From assembly GCA_014885115.2 (NCBI GenBank), contig WKLE02003859.1, forward strand, positions 1 to 32,511: DNA of 32,511 nucleotides, given 5' to 3'. Made by a program: the position numbers and the translations under genes. The notes under the pieces are model-generated. The model saw nothing but the letters and a program-made list of their open reading frames with translations, searched no databases and was not told the origin of the DNA. This DNA is from Asterionellopsis glacialis (taxonomy: Eukaryota; Bacillariophyta; Plagiogrammaphyceae; Rhaphoneidales; Asterionellopsidaceae). The stretch's first letter is position 1, and every line of letters starts with the position of its first letter. Positions 20,573 through 29,718 of this stretch are shown here, piece by piece.

Positions 20573-23500
20573 ATGAATAACGATGATGCTATGATTACTG
20601 CAGCATGTGATGGATTACTCTCCTCTGTCAAACGTTATTTACGTATTTATGAAAAACGTGCCTTAAAACGACGACATCCGGAGGCTGTGTCCTCGGAAAA
20701 AGAAAAAATCATGGAAACTGTACATCATGCATGTTTTGTGGTTCAACAATTAGCGATGAAACGCAAATCATTTCAATCAGGTGTGGAAGCTATATCCAAT
20801 TTGTGGAAAACAAAATGGTTTCCCATGTTATTGAATAGTAGTGACAACAATGATGCTAACACGACAACACTAATACAACTTCTTCAATCCATCTTATCAC
20901 ATGTCTTCCAACAATATTTACGATTACGTGATGGTATTGTATTAATGACAAGTGGCGAATGTCGTCATCCAGGAGATGTCAAGGAAGTAACCAAAAAAAC
21001 GAAAAACAAGTCCAACAACAAAAAGTCACGGTTATTTACATCACGATTATCCTCCTTATCGACTTGTCAAGATGGATATACCAAAGTATATTCCTCCACA
21101 CAAGGGTATTCAGGATATGGTTGGGATGAACTTTTTAATGAAACTGTAGGTATTCAACATCGATTAGTGGAATACCTGGCATTTTATTCCACTAAAAATT
21201 CTAAAAGCATATGGGATACCTTGTTAGATCATGGTGGACAAACATTTGAATCCGTGTTAGATACACATGATATGGAATTACATCAATATCAACAACTATT
21301 AGACAAATTTAAATGTACCATGGAAAAAGATATACAGTTCCTATTGCACCAAAATGCTTCGGGTGGATCTATACATATTATTACACAAGATAAAATGGAA
21401 CGTATTGATGTTACAATCTATCATACAACTGGAAGCGTATCATCGAAACAATCTTCTTCGGGAAGTAGTAGTAGTAGTAAAATATCTGAAATACGATTGG
21501 AACGTTTAGCAAATAATTTTGTAGTTCAAGATCCAAATGGCGTATTACCAGATGGATGGTCAAAACGAGAATGGACACACCATATGAAACTCGTTATAAC
21601 AAACAACTTACGTTCGGAACAGCAGAGAAAGAAATCATCATTCAAACATCATAATGCTAACTCTGCCGCCATCCGAACAACGGCATCATCTGCAACACCA
21701 CTACAACAGCATGATTCTTCATTCTCTCATAGGGACAACATAAATGATAAAAGAGCTGCAGCACGACGACGAAAGAGAGTCATTCAAGATAGTAGTAGTA
21801 GTGAAGAAGAAGAAGAAGTAGATAAAAAGGATGGCAACGGTGATGGTGGTCACAACAGCAATAAAAAGTTAAAAGTCATTTCCAAGAGCAATAGCGGTAG
21901 TCATTTCTTGTCAGAAACTGAATCCACAAATCAACAACAAAAACAACAACAAAAACAGGATAGCAGTGGCGGAGGAGGATTACGAGTTCGAGTGAAAGAA
22001 AAATCAAATCAATTACCGTCTCCTTCTTCCAATAATAATAATAATAATGTTAGTGTGAAGAGTGACCATAATGATGGTGCATCCTTAGCTGCTATTAAAC
22101 TACATTTTGGTGTCAATGCTGCAGAATTACAAGCATCACGTGACGAATTAGAAGCAGAAGAACAAAACAACACAAAAAGAGGAAATCATGATACAACAAC
22201 AACAACAACAACAGGTGGTAATAGTACTTCATCTGTTGGTATTCATGGTCTTTCCGCAGAACAGCAGCAAGCTTATCGAATGTATCAGGAAGAAATACAA
22301 CAACAAAAGAGTGAAATATCTAAAATGCTATCTACAGTACAACATCGAAGACAAAACTATTTAGCAGCAACCACACGACAAGAAGAACAACAACGGCAAG
22401 GAAGTTCAAAAATCCTCACTAAAAATGATGATGTTGTTGATGATGATGACTATGAAATTTGGGATGCACGTGAATATCTTCGTGAATCACTCATGACACT
22501 TGGTAATTTGTTTTTTTCATTACATAATACCATCAAACTAATAGGAAGGATAAGTCCTACTAATACTAGTAGTATGAGGAGGAGGCACAACAACAACGAC
22601 GACCATGACGATGATACCAAATATCGAAATGGTTATTACCTACAAGAAGCAGAAAAAAACTTTCGTGGAGCTTGTGATTTGGTTCAAGTACAAGAAAAAA
22701 GTCATACTCATTCTACTAAAATGACTAATGACGAAGCATCGGAGGAATCAAATAGAATTCGTAGACGATTATTACTTTTAGCAGGAAGATCGCGAACAAA
22801 TCTTGGTATTGCTCTCATTGAACAGGGTTTATTGGAAAAGGAATTGTGCAAAAAGAAGAAAAGTAGTGGAGTCGTCAGTGATAAAGTACTACTACCACGA
22901 AGGAATGCTACTATCTTTGCCACCTTTATGGAGAGAGGTATAAATGAATTAGAACTTGGACGGGCTAAGGCTTCTGCCATGCGAGCTAAGGCTATGACGG
23001 ATAAACCGGAGTCATCGTCTATTCTCAAACGGGGTAGTGGTGTCTGCAATACTCATTATCCAGAAGAAACTGCCATGGATTTGTTTGAAGCAGATGAGTT
23101 ATACTGTCTTGCCTCTCGATGGCTTGGCAAAGCATTATGGTACAAGGGAAATCAACAGCAAGATGCAATCCAGGTATACGAAGATGCAGCACGGCTGTTT
23201 GTAGATAAAAACCGTTATTTTCTTCATGGAAACCATCAACAACTGATGGAGGGAGAATTCTCCTTAGGTATTGAGACTTTTTATTGCTTTTCTACTCTTG
23301 CAGAACTTGCCATAGAGGCAATGGAAGAACTACCTTCATTGCCCAAATTTGAATCAAAAGGGAACGACCTATTATCCATTGCACTTCGTGCGTATGAACT
23401 TGCTGAAGTGACAAGTCGAAAGATAAAGCAAATGACAAAACACCCCAATAGCCCCTGGACAATGGTTGACCTAGTAGAAACCCGTGAATTGTCAAGTGCA

Positions 23501-23992
23501 GAACAAATTTCGAGTCTTGCTGTTGACGTTAAGCTTTGGTGGGATCGCAAGAAGGAAACCATGCCAACCGTTGATAAAAGCCAGCCACTAGTTTCGTCCG
23601 CTTCTACCAAGCTCAAACTTGCAAGAAATGACTTGTCCACTCATACATTTGGTAGCGGACAACAGTCTGATCCTAAGAAAGGTCCAACGAAAAGATTTTA
23701 TATGGGTGGAGCACCATTACGCCGTCTCATTAAGACAACTTTATCTAATCAGAGTCGCAATAAAAGTTTATCAGCGGATAATAATGCATTCGACACTTTC
23801 GAGGATATTGGAAACAATGATGGGGGTGTATGGCCAGATAATCTGCACGCCGAGGACAAACAGGTGAGAGAAACAGTTTCTTTCCGCATATGGGGAGATG
23901 AACTTTTCTCTAAGACTTCCTCCGGCAAATCTCCAGCACAGTGCTTTCCATCTGTTGCACCACCTCATCCAGGAAAAGTCAGTGTGCAGTGA
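20573..23992 (+). CDS. Unrecognised 1139-aa protein with helical, TPR-like C-terminus
   Basis: I do not recognise a named family. Residues about 1-130 are a predicted alpha-helical domain (CDGLLSSVKRYLRIYEKRA onward). Residues about 295-310 and 355-620 are low complexity: Ser runs, an acidic EEEEEVDKKD patch after a basic RRRKRV (a possible nuclear localisation signal), Gln and Asn runs. After about residue 635 the sequence becomes helical again. Repeated pairs of amphipathic helices resemble tetratricopeptide repeats, for example YLRESLMTLGNLFFSLHN, RSRTNLGIALIEQGLLEKEL and ASRWLGKALWYKGNQQQDA. Degenerate TPRs usually bind other proteins. The start is the first ATG, in a strong A-rich context. 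The frame is uninterrupted and ends shortly before the nitroreductase relic on the opposite strand. A nuclear scaffold role is a guess. Confidence 0.85.
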   Translation: MNNDDAMITAACDGLLSSVKRYLRIYEKRALKRRHPEAVSSEKEKIMETVHHACFVVQQLAMKRKSFQSGVEAISNLWKTKWFPMLLNSSDNNDANTTTLIQLLQSILSHVFQQYLRLRDGIVLMTSGECRHPGDVKEVTKKTKNKSNNKKSRLFTSRLSSLSTCQDGYTKVYSSTQGYSGYGWDELFNETVGIQHRLVEYLAFYSTKNSKSIWDTLLDHGGQTFESVLDTHDMELHQYQQLLDKFKCTMEKDIQFLLHQNASGGSIHIITQDKMERIDVTIYHTTGSVSSKQSSSGSSSSSKISEIRLERLANNFVVQDPNGVLPDGWSKREWTHHMKLVITNNLRSEQQRKKSSFKHHNANSAAIRTTASSATPLQQHDSSFSHRDNINDKRAAARRRKRVIQDSSSSEEEEEVDKKDGNGDGGHNSNKKLKVISKSNSGSHFLSETESTNQQQKQQQKQDSSGGGGLRVRVKEKSNQLPSPSSNNNNNNVSVKSDHNDGASLAAIKLHFGVNAAELQASRDELEAEEQNNTKRGNHDTTTTTTTGGNSTSSVGIHGLSAEQQQAYRMYQEEIQQQKSEISKMLSTVQHRRQNYLAATTRQEEQQRQGSSKILTKNDDVVDDDDYEIWDAREYLRESLMTLGNLFFSLHNTIKLIGRISPTNTSSMRRRHNNNDDHDDDTKYRNGYYLQEAEKNFRGACDLVQVQEKSHTHSTKMTNDEASEESNRIRRRLLLLAGRSRTNLGIALIEQGLLEKELCKKKKSSGVVSDKVLLPRRNATIFATFMERGINELELGRAKASAMRAKAMTDKPESSSILKRGSGVCNTHYPEETAMDLFEADELYCLASRWLGKALWYKGNQQQDAIQVYEDAARLFVDKNRYFLHGNHQQLMEGEFSLGIETFYCFSTLAELAIEAMEELPSLPKFESKGNDLLSIALRAYELAEVTSRKIKQMTKHPNSPWTMVDLVETRELSSAEQISSLAVDVKLWWDRKKETMPTVDKSQPLVSSASTKLKLARNDLSTHTFGSGQQSDPKKGPTKRFYMGGAPLRRLIKTTLSNQSRNKSLSADNNAFDTFEDIGNNDGGVWPDNLHAEDKQVRETVSFRIWGDELFSKTSSGKSPAQCFPSVAPPHPGKVSVQ

Positions 23993-24140
23993 TATCTCCA
24001 AAAGAGATATTTTGTAGGGAAAAAATGACAAACGATTCTAGCATGTTTCCTTAATTTATCATGCATATATTATAAAACTGAACTACTGAACTAGAGTGAT
24101 GCAGCCTACAGTCAATCAAAACCATAGTCATGTTACCCTC
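23993..24140. other. Short 3' spacer
   Basis: This AT-rich spacer lies between the stop codon at 23990-23992 and the 3' end of the nitroreductase relic on the other strand. Near the start it contains ATATCTCC then AAAAGAGATAT, a small inverted repeat (about 23991-24010) that could form a hairpin in the transcript end. Confidence 0.35.
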
Positions 24141-25240
24141 TTAAAGAGAAGTTTCAATCACCTCATCTTCAACAGACCGGCGTAATGATGCAGACTCAGT
24201 AGGGCTTTCCCAAAACGAACTACAAGATCAGCACGTTCGCCACCATGATGAAAGAGATCAAATGCATTCATAAACTTGGTTCGTACTGTAGCTTCTTCAC
24301 TTACACTGGCTTATTAAGCATAGAATTACGAATATCTAAAGCGGTTGCTCGAAGCGTAAATCGTTCATAACATCGCCCTGTTTCAACCCAATGTACTGGA
24401 TCATCTTTCAAGGATACAAAGATTGCAATCTCAGAAGAGCTATCAATCTGCTTGGTGCATTTTTGATTTTCAGGACTAGTGCGAAACATTAGAGGAAATA
24501 CACATCGTCCCATCCATCCCGGAATACTTGGGCTACCAGCAACTGCACTAGACAATCCATCGCCATACTTTATGGCATCCTTCCCGTTAAAGAGGAGTCA
24601 CGACATGAGTTCATCAACAAAGTGCTCATTTTCAAGTTGCGCTGTGTTGGCTTCAACGATGAACTCACGAATCTCGCCAAGAGATAACGATTCGGTGAGC
24701 AGGATGACTCAAACTTTTCCATTTTTCACCATCATTACTATTCATACTAAAATTTGCAGTATTTTGCAGTGGTTCAAGTTCAGGTTGTTTCAAAGACTTG
24801 CCACCATACTCGCATCTTGTACTTTGTCTATTGGGGATGGCTTCGAATATAGATTGTATTTTCTTTTCATTTGTTGTAGCAGTCCTAGAGGGTGTGAATG
24901 GCACGTGTATACCATCATCTTCACCACCTGGATTGCTAGCATCAACTGCTGCGTCAAGACCGTAGTATGCACGAGCTGCAATCACTTTTTAACTGGACGT
25001 CCCAACGAGACATACAAGTGATGATCATCTGGGTCAACGACCGGACAACAGCGAGAAAAATCGGTCAAGATTGTGATACTGCCATCGTCATCGTTCTTGT
25101 TACCCACTCTTACCGAGTTACCGAGAGAAATTTTGAACTTCCAACACTGAGTATTGTGACTAGATGGAGCAAGAGTAGCATATTTAATTATGTTTTCAAG
25201 TTGACCATATCGATCGGTTTCAGAAATATGTATAAAATAA
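24141..25240 (-). pseudogene. Nitroreductase-family (Acg-like) pseudogene
   Basis: Reading the minus strand and changing frame, a nearly full-length nitroreductase-like protein can be followed. The order is TDRYGQLENIIKYATLAP, SSHNTQCWKF, PVVDPDDHHLYVSLGRPV, VIAARAYYGLDAAVD, IFEAIPNRQSTRCEYGG, REFIVEANTAQLENEHFVDE, GDGLSSAVAGSPSIPGWMGR, HWVETGRCYERFTLRATAL, NKPV, ADLVVRFGKA and SLRRSVEDEV, ending at a stop at 24141-24143. These are landmarks of FMN-dependent nitroreductases resembling the bacterial Acg type. Lesions seen: a frame change at a T-run (24986-24990), another near 24706-24725, a TGA at 24598-24600 where the family has Trp, a TAA at 24301-24303, and further frame changes near 24250-24300 and 24205. 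No start codon is visible. The short steps do not look like introns. The bacterial look suggests an acquired gene, which is inference. Confidence 0.85.
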
Positions 25241-25268
25241 TAATTGAAAAATATACCTTTTATTGTGA

Positions 25269-25415
25269 ATTACCTGTACGAGTACCGGTACAGTACCCGG
25301 TACCTGGTAAGTACCGGTAGGTGTCCTTAGGTACCGGGGGGTACCAGGGACATACCAGGTACCTGGATACCAGCTACTTGTACCTGTACCAGGTACAGCT
25401 ACTGTGGTAGGACTA
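25269..25415. repeat. GGTACC/GTACC palindrome cluster
   Basis: Within about 145 bp there are four GGTACC words (25299, 25330, 25340, 25358), plus several ACCGGT and many GTACC/GGTAC half-words such as TACCAGGTACCTGG. The same vocabulary occurs singly at other intergenic places in the window. It lies just outside the 5' end of the nitroreductase relic. Confidence 0.75.
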
Positions 25416-25550
25416 CCTGGTGCTGGTACTAAGTAGTCTACCGGTCCACCGTTAAGCCAGTCATTTTTCATCTTTTCCTCGTACGAGTACCTGGTAAACC
25501 CAGTACAGTACAGGTATATCAAAACTTCTTAAGACTTTACTAGATATCGA

Positions 25551-25632
25551 AAGCTCAAAATTTGCATCGGATGATTCCTTCTCAAGACTGATGAAGATAT
25601 ATAAAGCTCAAAATTTGGATTGGATGATTCCT
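25551..25632. repeat. Partial tandem repeat, 53-bp unit
   Basis: AAGCTCAAAATTTG begins at 25551 and again at 25604. The second copy stays similar (GGATTGGATGATTCCT against GCATCGGATGATTCCT) until about 25632, so there are about one and a half copies. Confidence 0.75.
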
Positions 25633-25932
25633 CTACCGTTATGTAGGACCTACCTTGTAGGCTCGGACACTCAATCCCTCAGTATGACCATGGGTATGAC
25701 TTTCAACAACAGACAACGCACGTCTGCCTCCCAGACGTGCAACTTTTCGTGCAAGTAGCATGTCTGAGAACCATGTTTCGGATTTACCCGCGACCTTTTT
25801 GTTGTTGAGAGTTGAGAGTTTTGCCAGGTTGCCGAGAGAACAGGGGCACAAACTTTAGGCCAAGGTCAAAGTTAGAACCCCTTCCGTGGTTTCGATACGT
25901 AAAAAACAACAACAGAAAAACTGATTTCCGCG

Positions 25933-28707
25933 ATGACGTTCCGCCACTTTTCATCGATGATTCTTCTCCGAGCAATCACTTTTCTTGTGTTTTCTCACAT
26001 CGCATCAGGAGAATCATTGGCAATAGATATCATTAAAGATAATGTGGAAGATGATCAGCTAGTGCTATCAACTAGAATTCTTCAAGAGAACCAATTACAG
26101 CATGCCAATGACGCCGGGAGCATTGATAAGGAACTCACTTGTGGAACCTCAATCAACAAACTTCCCGATGCTGATAGATCCGGTACAAAAAAAATTCTCA
26201 TTGTTCGTGTGGTAGGCCTCGATGCCAACGGTAAAGAAGTAAGGCCTCGAAGCGCAAAACTTATCCACAATGACCTCTTCGGATCAGATGGTGACGAAGT
26301 AAATCTGGCATCGCAAATCAAGCGTTGTTCCTTCAATAGGGATGCTGGTTCTAGTGTTCTAACGGTCCTCCCCGATGCTAGCATTGGGAACAGCGGGGTT
26401 GTGGACGTCAAGATTACAACTCCTTTGCTCGAGAAAAAAGTAACGAAAAGGGACGATTTCTTCTTTAATACTGTTGTACCAGAAGCAATTAAAATGGGAT
26501 ATTGGCCGTCACTTCTAACTTCATTTGATTATACCTTCTTTGTACTACCATCCGGTTTAGTAAGTGACACACCATTGGCAGATCCCACCAAACCAAATAA
26601 GAAGAAGACAGAAGGAACAAATTGGTCTGGATTTGCTCGTCCTGATTTGAAGATTGCGGTCATCAATACTGACTACGTCAAAGGATCCTATATTCAGGTG
26701 CACGAGTTTGGTCATCTCTTGTCACTTGCGCATTCTGGGCAGTTTGGAAACAGTATTTTGGATCAGTATGGCCATGATGTTGGATTCATGGGCGGCTCGA
26801 CACGTAACCGTTTCAATGATGACGAAAAAAAATGTTTCAATGGGGCTAAGAGCTGGCAACTTGGGTGGTATGAGGGGTCTGAAACTTGTCTACGAACCGA
26901 CAAATCTTGCTTCAAAAGTAAGCTTGTGGGTCTTGTAGGTCTCTCTGATTACGTGAACCCTCAGAGATCAATGGTTGAAGGTTTTAAGTTCAATGTAGTA
27001 GTCCGTGTGATTGAAAATGGAACCCCCGTGTATCTCATGTACAACAAAGCAGACGGATTGAACGATGATACAGGAGAGTGCCGTGATGGTATTTCTCTTT
27101 CTGTTCAGGTTGATGGAAGGGGCCTTGACTACAGAAGTGCCGAAGGACCGTGTCTATCCAAGGTAGGAGACGTAGGCAGCGCTTATGGTGAACTTAACTA
27201 TTACTTTTACGGAAAAATAAAAGCTCCTAAAAAAACAAAACAAGCCGAGCTTGTTGCTGTTTGCATTTACAATAAACAGTGGGCTACTGAAAACATCCTG
27301 CAGGCAAAGGATGCTTGTTGCGCTGAAGCGAATGGTTACGAGTGTTGCACTGATGCCGACTGTCATAACAAAGATGCTTCTTGCAATCCAACGACCAACA
27401 CATGTGAAGGTGGAACCCCTACAGAGTGTGGTGGTGATGATGATGACGACGACGGTGGCGGGGGTGGAGGAAATAACAATGGAGGGGGTAATACTGGAGG
27501 GGATAATACAGGAGGGGGTAATACTGGTAGTTCTACTGGAGATCCCCACATTACCACCTTTGATGGATTTGCTTATGACTGTCAGGCGAGAGGCGATGTC
27601 GTTCTTATTCGGTCTCTTGACTCTGAATTCGAGATTCAAGGCCGTTACTCTGCGGCAGGGACCAGAGTCAACGGAGTGACATTAACTACCGGTCTTGCCA
27701 TTAGAGAAGAGGGTGTCCCCACGATTCAAATATCGCTTCCCGATCCAACTTCAATAGCACAAGGATGCCCTGTCGACTTCTTTGTAGACGGTAACATGGC
27801 TTCTTTGGAAGATGGCTCAGGAAATCCGGATGTTGTGGTTGTTAACCAAGGAAGGCAAATTGTTGTAAGCTATCCCCAAACTGGTGTTGAGGTTGTGCTT
27901 CGCCAGTGGATCTCTGGTTCTTTCGGGTGTTCCTTCTCAACGTCGGTATTTCTTCCGTATTCGTATCGTAGTGATGAGCAGTTAGTTGGCATTCTAGGTT
28001 CTCCAAATGGGGATACACAAGATGATTGGATGGAAGTGAATGGAACAACGATTCCACGAAGCAGCGGAAACCTTCGTGGCGAGTATGCTTACAACTATTG
28101 CGTTCGGTGGTGCATTCCGAACGAAATTGATTCCTTATTTGAGTACACCAATAGCGGTGACTCCTTTAATGACATTGAGGGTTGTTCATTACCTTACAAT
28201 AGTCAACTTGGGAACACTATTGCAAATGCTCCCGATGCCATTGTTGAACTTTGTGGTGGTGATGAAGCTTGCATACTAGATGGGGTGGCTGGCGATGCTC
28301 AAGATGCAGCAAACTACCTCCAAGGTGAAGAAGAAATTGGTCAATACAGAGAAGAACGCATTGGTGTTTCTTTACGTCCGTCCATGGAACCAAGCGCCTA
28401 TGCATCCCACGAGCCCTCAACTTCGATTAAGCCGACAGTTCTTCCAAGTTTTACCCCGTCATCTTCCCCTACAAAATCGTCCAAGCCAAGTCAAGCTCCA
28501 ACCGCGCAGCCATCGAACATTCCATCAAATTATCCATCTCTAGCACCGTCACAAGAACCTTCCAACTCAATGTTGCCGTCAACTGTGCCATCTATTTTGC
28601 CTACTCAGGAACCATCAGTCACACCAAGTGTATCCTCTTCCAAGAAGAAAGGCAAAAGTGGTAAGCATCACTCCATGAGGGCAAGACGGGTTGGAGACAA
28701 CATGTGA
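25933..28707 (+). CDS. Secreted zinc metalloprotease (M11/gametolysin-like) with vWF type D domain, 924 aa
   Basis: The N-terminus has a hydrophobic signal peptide (ILLRAITFLVFSHIASG) with cleavage likely near residue 26. A second ATG at codon 9 (25957) would also give a good signal. The metzincin zinc site is HEFGHLLSLAH (H257, E258, H261, H267), followed by a Met in DVGFMGG (M286) that fits the Met-turn. This layout is typical of peptidase M11, the gametolysin family that cuts matrix proteins. A Cys-rich block (about 460-493) and an Asp/Gly-rich linker follow. A von Willebrand D domain then starts at GDPHITTFDG (536-545) and includes GILGSPNGDTQDDW near 686-699. The tail (about 815-905) is a diatom-type Pro/Ser repeat, probably heavily glycosylated, and ends in a basic Lys/Arg segment. 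It probably acts outside the cell in wall or mucilage remodelling, adhesion or gamete biology. The catalytic residues are intact; substrate unknown. Confidence 0.92.
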   Translation: MTFRHFSSMILLRAITFLVFSHIASGESLAIDIIKDNVEDDQLVLSTRILQENQLQHANDAGSIDKELTCGTSINKLPDADRSGTKKILIVRVVGLDANGKEVRPRSAKLIHNDLFGSDGDEVNLASQIKRCSFNRDAGSSVLTVLPDASIGNSGVVDVKITTPLLEKKVTKRDDFFFNTVVPEAIKMGYWPSLLTSFDYTFFVLPSGLVSDTPLADPTKPNKKKTEGTNWSGFARPDLKIAVINTDYVKGSYIQVHEFGHLLSLAHSGQFGNSILDQYGHDVGFMGGSTRNRFNDDEKKCFNGAKSWQLGWYEGSETCLRTDKSCFKSKLVGLVGLSDYVNPQRSMVEGFKFNVVVRVIENGTPVYLMYNKADGLNDDTGECRDGISLSVQVDGRGLDYRSAEGPCLSKVGDVGSAYGELNYYFYGKIKAPKKTKQAELVAVCIYNKQWATENILQAKDACCAEANGYECCTDADCHNKDASCNPTTNTCEGGTPTECGGDDDDDDGGGGGGNNNGGGNTGGDNTGGGNTGSSTGDPHITTFDGFAYDCQARGDVVLIRSLDSEFEIQGRYSAAGTRVNGVTLTTGLAIREEGVPTIQISLPDPTSIAQGCPVDFFVDGNMASLEDGSGNPDVVVVNQGRQIVVSYPQTGVEVVLRQWISGSFGCSFSTSVFLPYSYRSDEQLVGILGSPNGDTQDDWMEVNGTTIPRSSGNLRGEYAYNYCVRWCIPNEIDSLFEYTNSGDSFNDIEGCSLPYNSQLGNTIANAPDAIVELCGGDEACILDGVAGDAQDAANYLQGEEEIGQYREERIGVSLRPSMEPSAYASHEPSTSIKPTVLPSFTPSSSPTKSSKPSQAPTAQPSNIPSNYPSLAPSQEPSNSMLPSTVPSILPTQEPSVTPSVSSSKKKGKSGKHHSMRARRVGDNM

Positions 28708-28959
28708 TGCACCAGGAAGTGTCAAGGCTCCGAAAAACAAACAAAACATGAAAAGTAACAAAACGGGGAAACTGTCTTTGAAAAAGTCGTCACCAAGTAT
28801 CATACCACTTCATCTACTGTAGAGCGTACTGGTATAGGGGAGAGTCGACAATGAATGTACTGGTAGAAAGAGTCCCTAAAGAGAATAATGTATAATCTAT
28901 TAATAATAATTTAAAAAAAATCACGAGCCTGTGTCTTTATGAATCCTCATATTGCTTTT
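28708..28959. other. Convergent 3' spacer
   Basis: The protease gene and the plastid-type gene converge here with about 250 bp between their stops. It is AT-rich towards the right, with a TTAAAAAAAA run at 28911-28920. No gene or palindrome of note. Confidence 0.4.
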
Positions 28960-29718
28960 TTACTTGTCATCTTTTTCAACTTCAATATCAATGATTGTTT
29001 GTTGTCTACGTTCGGCCGATTTTTCCTCTTCTGGTGTCATGGGACTTCGACGTACACCCACAGCTTGATCAAACAAATCACCAAAGAAATCGGCATCGCC
29101 AGCATCACCTGATGAAAAAATATCATTCCCCCCACCTGCAAAGTCTATACCGGACTTATCTGCTGAGGATCGAACAAATGTACCACAATTCAAACAAATA
29201 CTTGGTGAATCATCCTTGAGTACCTTGACGGGTGCTCCACAATTTGGGCATGGACCGGATATAGTATTAAAGTATTGCCATCCTTGAAAGGCAACTACCG
29301 CCACCAAGGGAGTCAAAATAGCCAAGGCAAAAAAGGAATTGACAATGGCAAAAAAGATACCGCCTAATGGAGATGCAAAAAAGGCAGCCAAGGCAAAGAT
29401 ACCCAGTGCTCCCTTGACTATATCGCCGAATTCATTGTCTTTATCATTGGAGGGTGGTAAATTATAAGACATTTGACAAATTACTTGTTTTCGGTCCGTC
29501 TTTGTATTCATGGCGTTCTTGTTGTTTAATAATAATTTTGTGTTGGAACCAAGAGTTGCCGATTTTGGTGAAATCATAAAAGGAGACGACTTTGTAGCAC
29601 CAACCTTTAACGTTGTTGTTGTTGGACGAATGACGAATCCATTTGATAAATTTACACTTGCGGAGAGTAGTAGCACTATCAAAGCAAGGGCGTTCATACT
29701 TTTTGGAAGCCGTGTCAT
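28960..29718 (-). CDS. Plastid-targeted membrane protein with C-terminal zinc ribbon, 252 aa
   Basis: The start chosen is the ATG at 29716-29718, in an A-rich context (ATAAAAATGACA). The upstream extension to 29883 is Gln/His/Thr-rich and looks non-coding. From this start the protein begins with a hydrophobic signal peptide (ALIVLLLSASVNLSNG) followed by F-V-I-R-P and a Ser/Thr/Lys-rich stretch. That matches the bipartite plastid-targeting presequence of diatoms, in which Phe follows the cleavage site. Residues about 105-146 are hydrophobic, probably two transmembrane helices. A four-Cys zinc ribbon follows (C157, C160, C175, C178; CPNCG and CLNCG). The C-terminus is acidic and Gly/Asp/Phe-rich (about 185-215), then charged. 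I do not know a named family. A thylakoid or envelope location is inferred. It is divergent from the PDZ gene. Confidence 0.85.
   Translation of the reverse strand: MTRLPKSMNALALIVLLLSASVNLSNGFVIRPTTTTLKVGATKSSPFMISPKSATLGSNTKLLLNNKNAMNTKTDRKQVICQMSYNLPPSNDKDNEFGDIVKGALGIFALAAFFASPLGGIFFAIVNSFFALAILTPLVAVVAFQGWQYFNTISGPCPNCGAPVKVLKDDSPSICLNCGTFVRSSADKSGIDFAGGGNDIFSSGDAGDADFFGDLFDQAVGVRRSPMTPEEEKSAERRQQTIIDIEVEKDDK

Larger units (their letters stand above)
25241..25932. other. Spacer with GGTACC cluster and upstream region of the protease gene
   Basis: A dense cluster of GTAC palindromes fills 25269-25415 (listed separately). It is followed by a partial 53-bp tandem repeat starting at 25551 and by a GTAGGACCTAC palindrome at 25643-25653. 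The remaining 280 bp lead to the protease start and should contain its promoter. No coding frame is convincing. Confidence 0.5.

Noticed and set aside
25220..25522. 100-codon minus-strand frame with repeated Val-Pro-Gly-Thr
   Set aside because: It is a translation of the GGTACC palindrome cluster rather than a gene.
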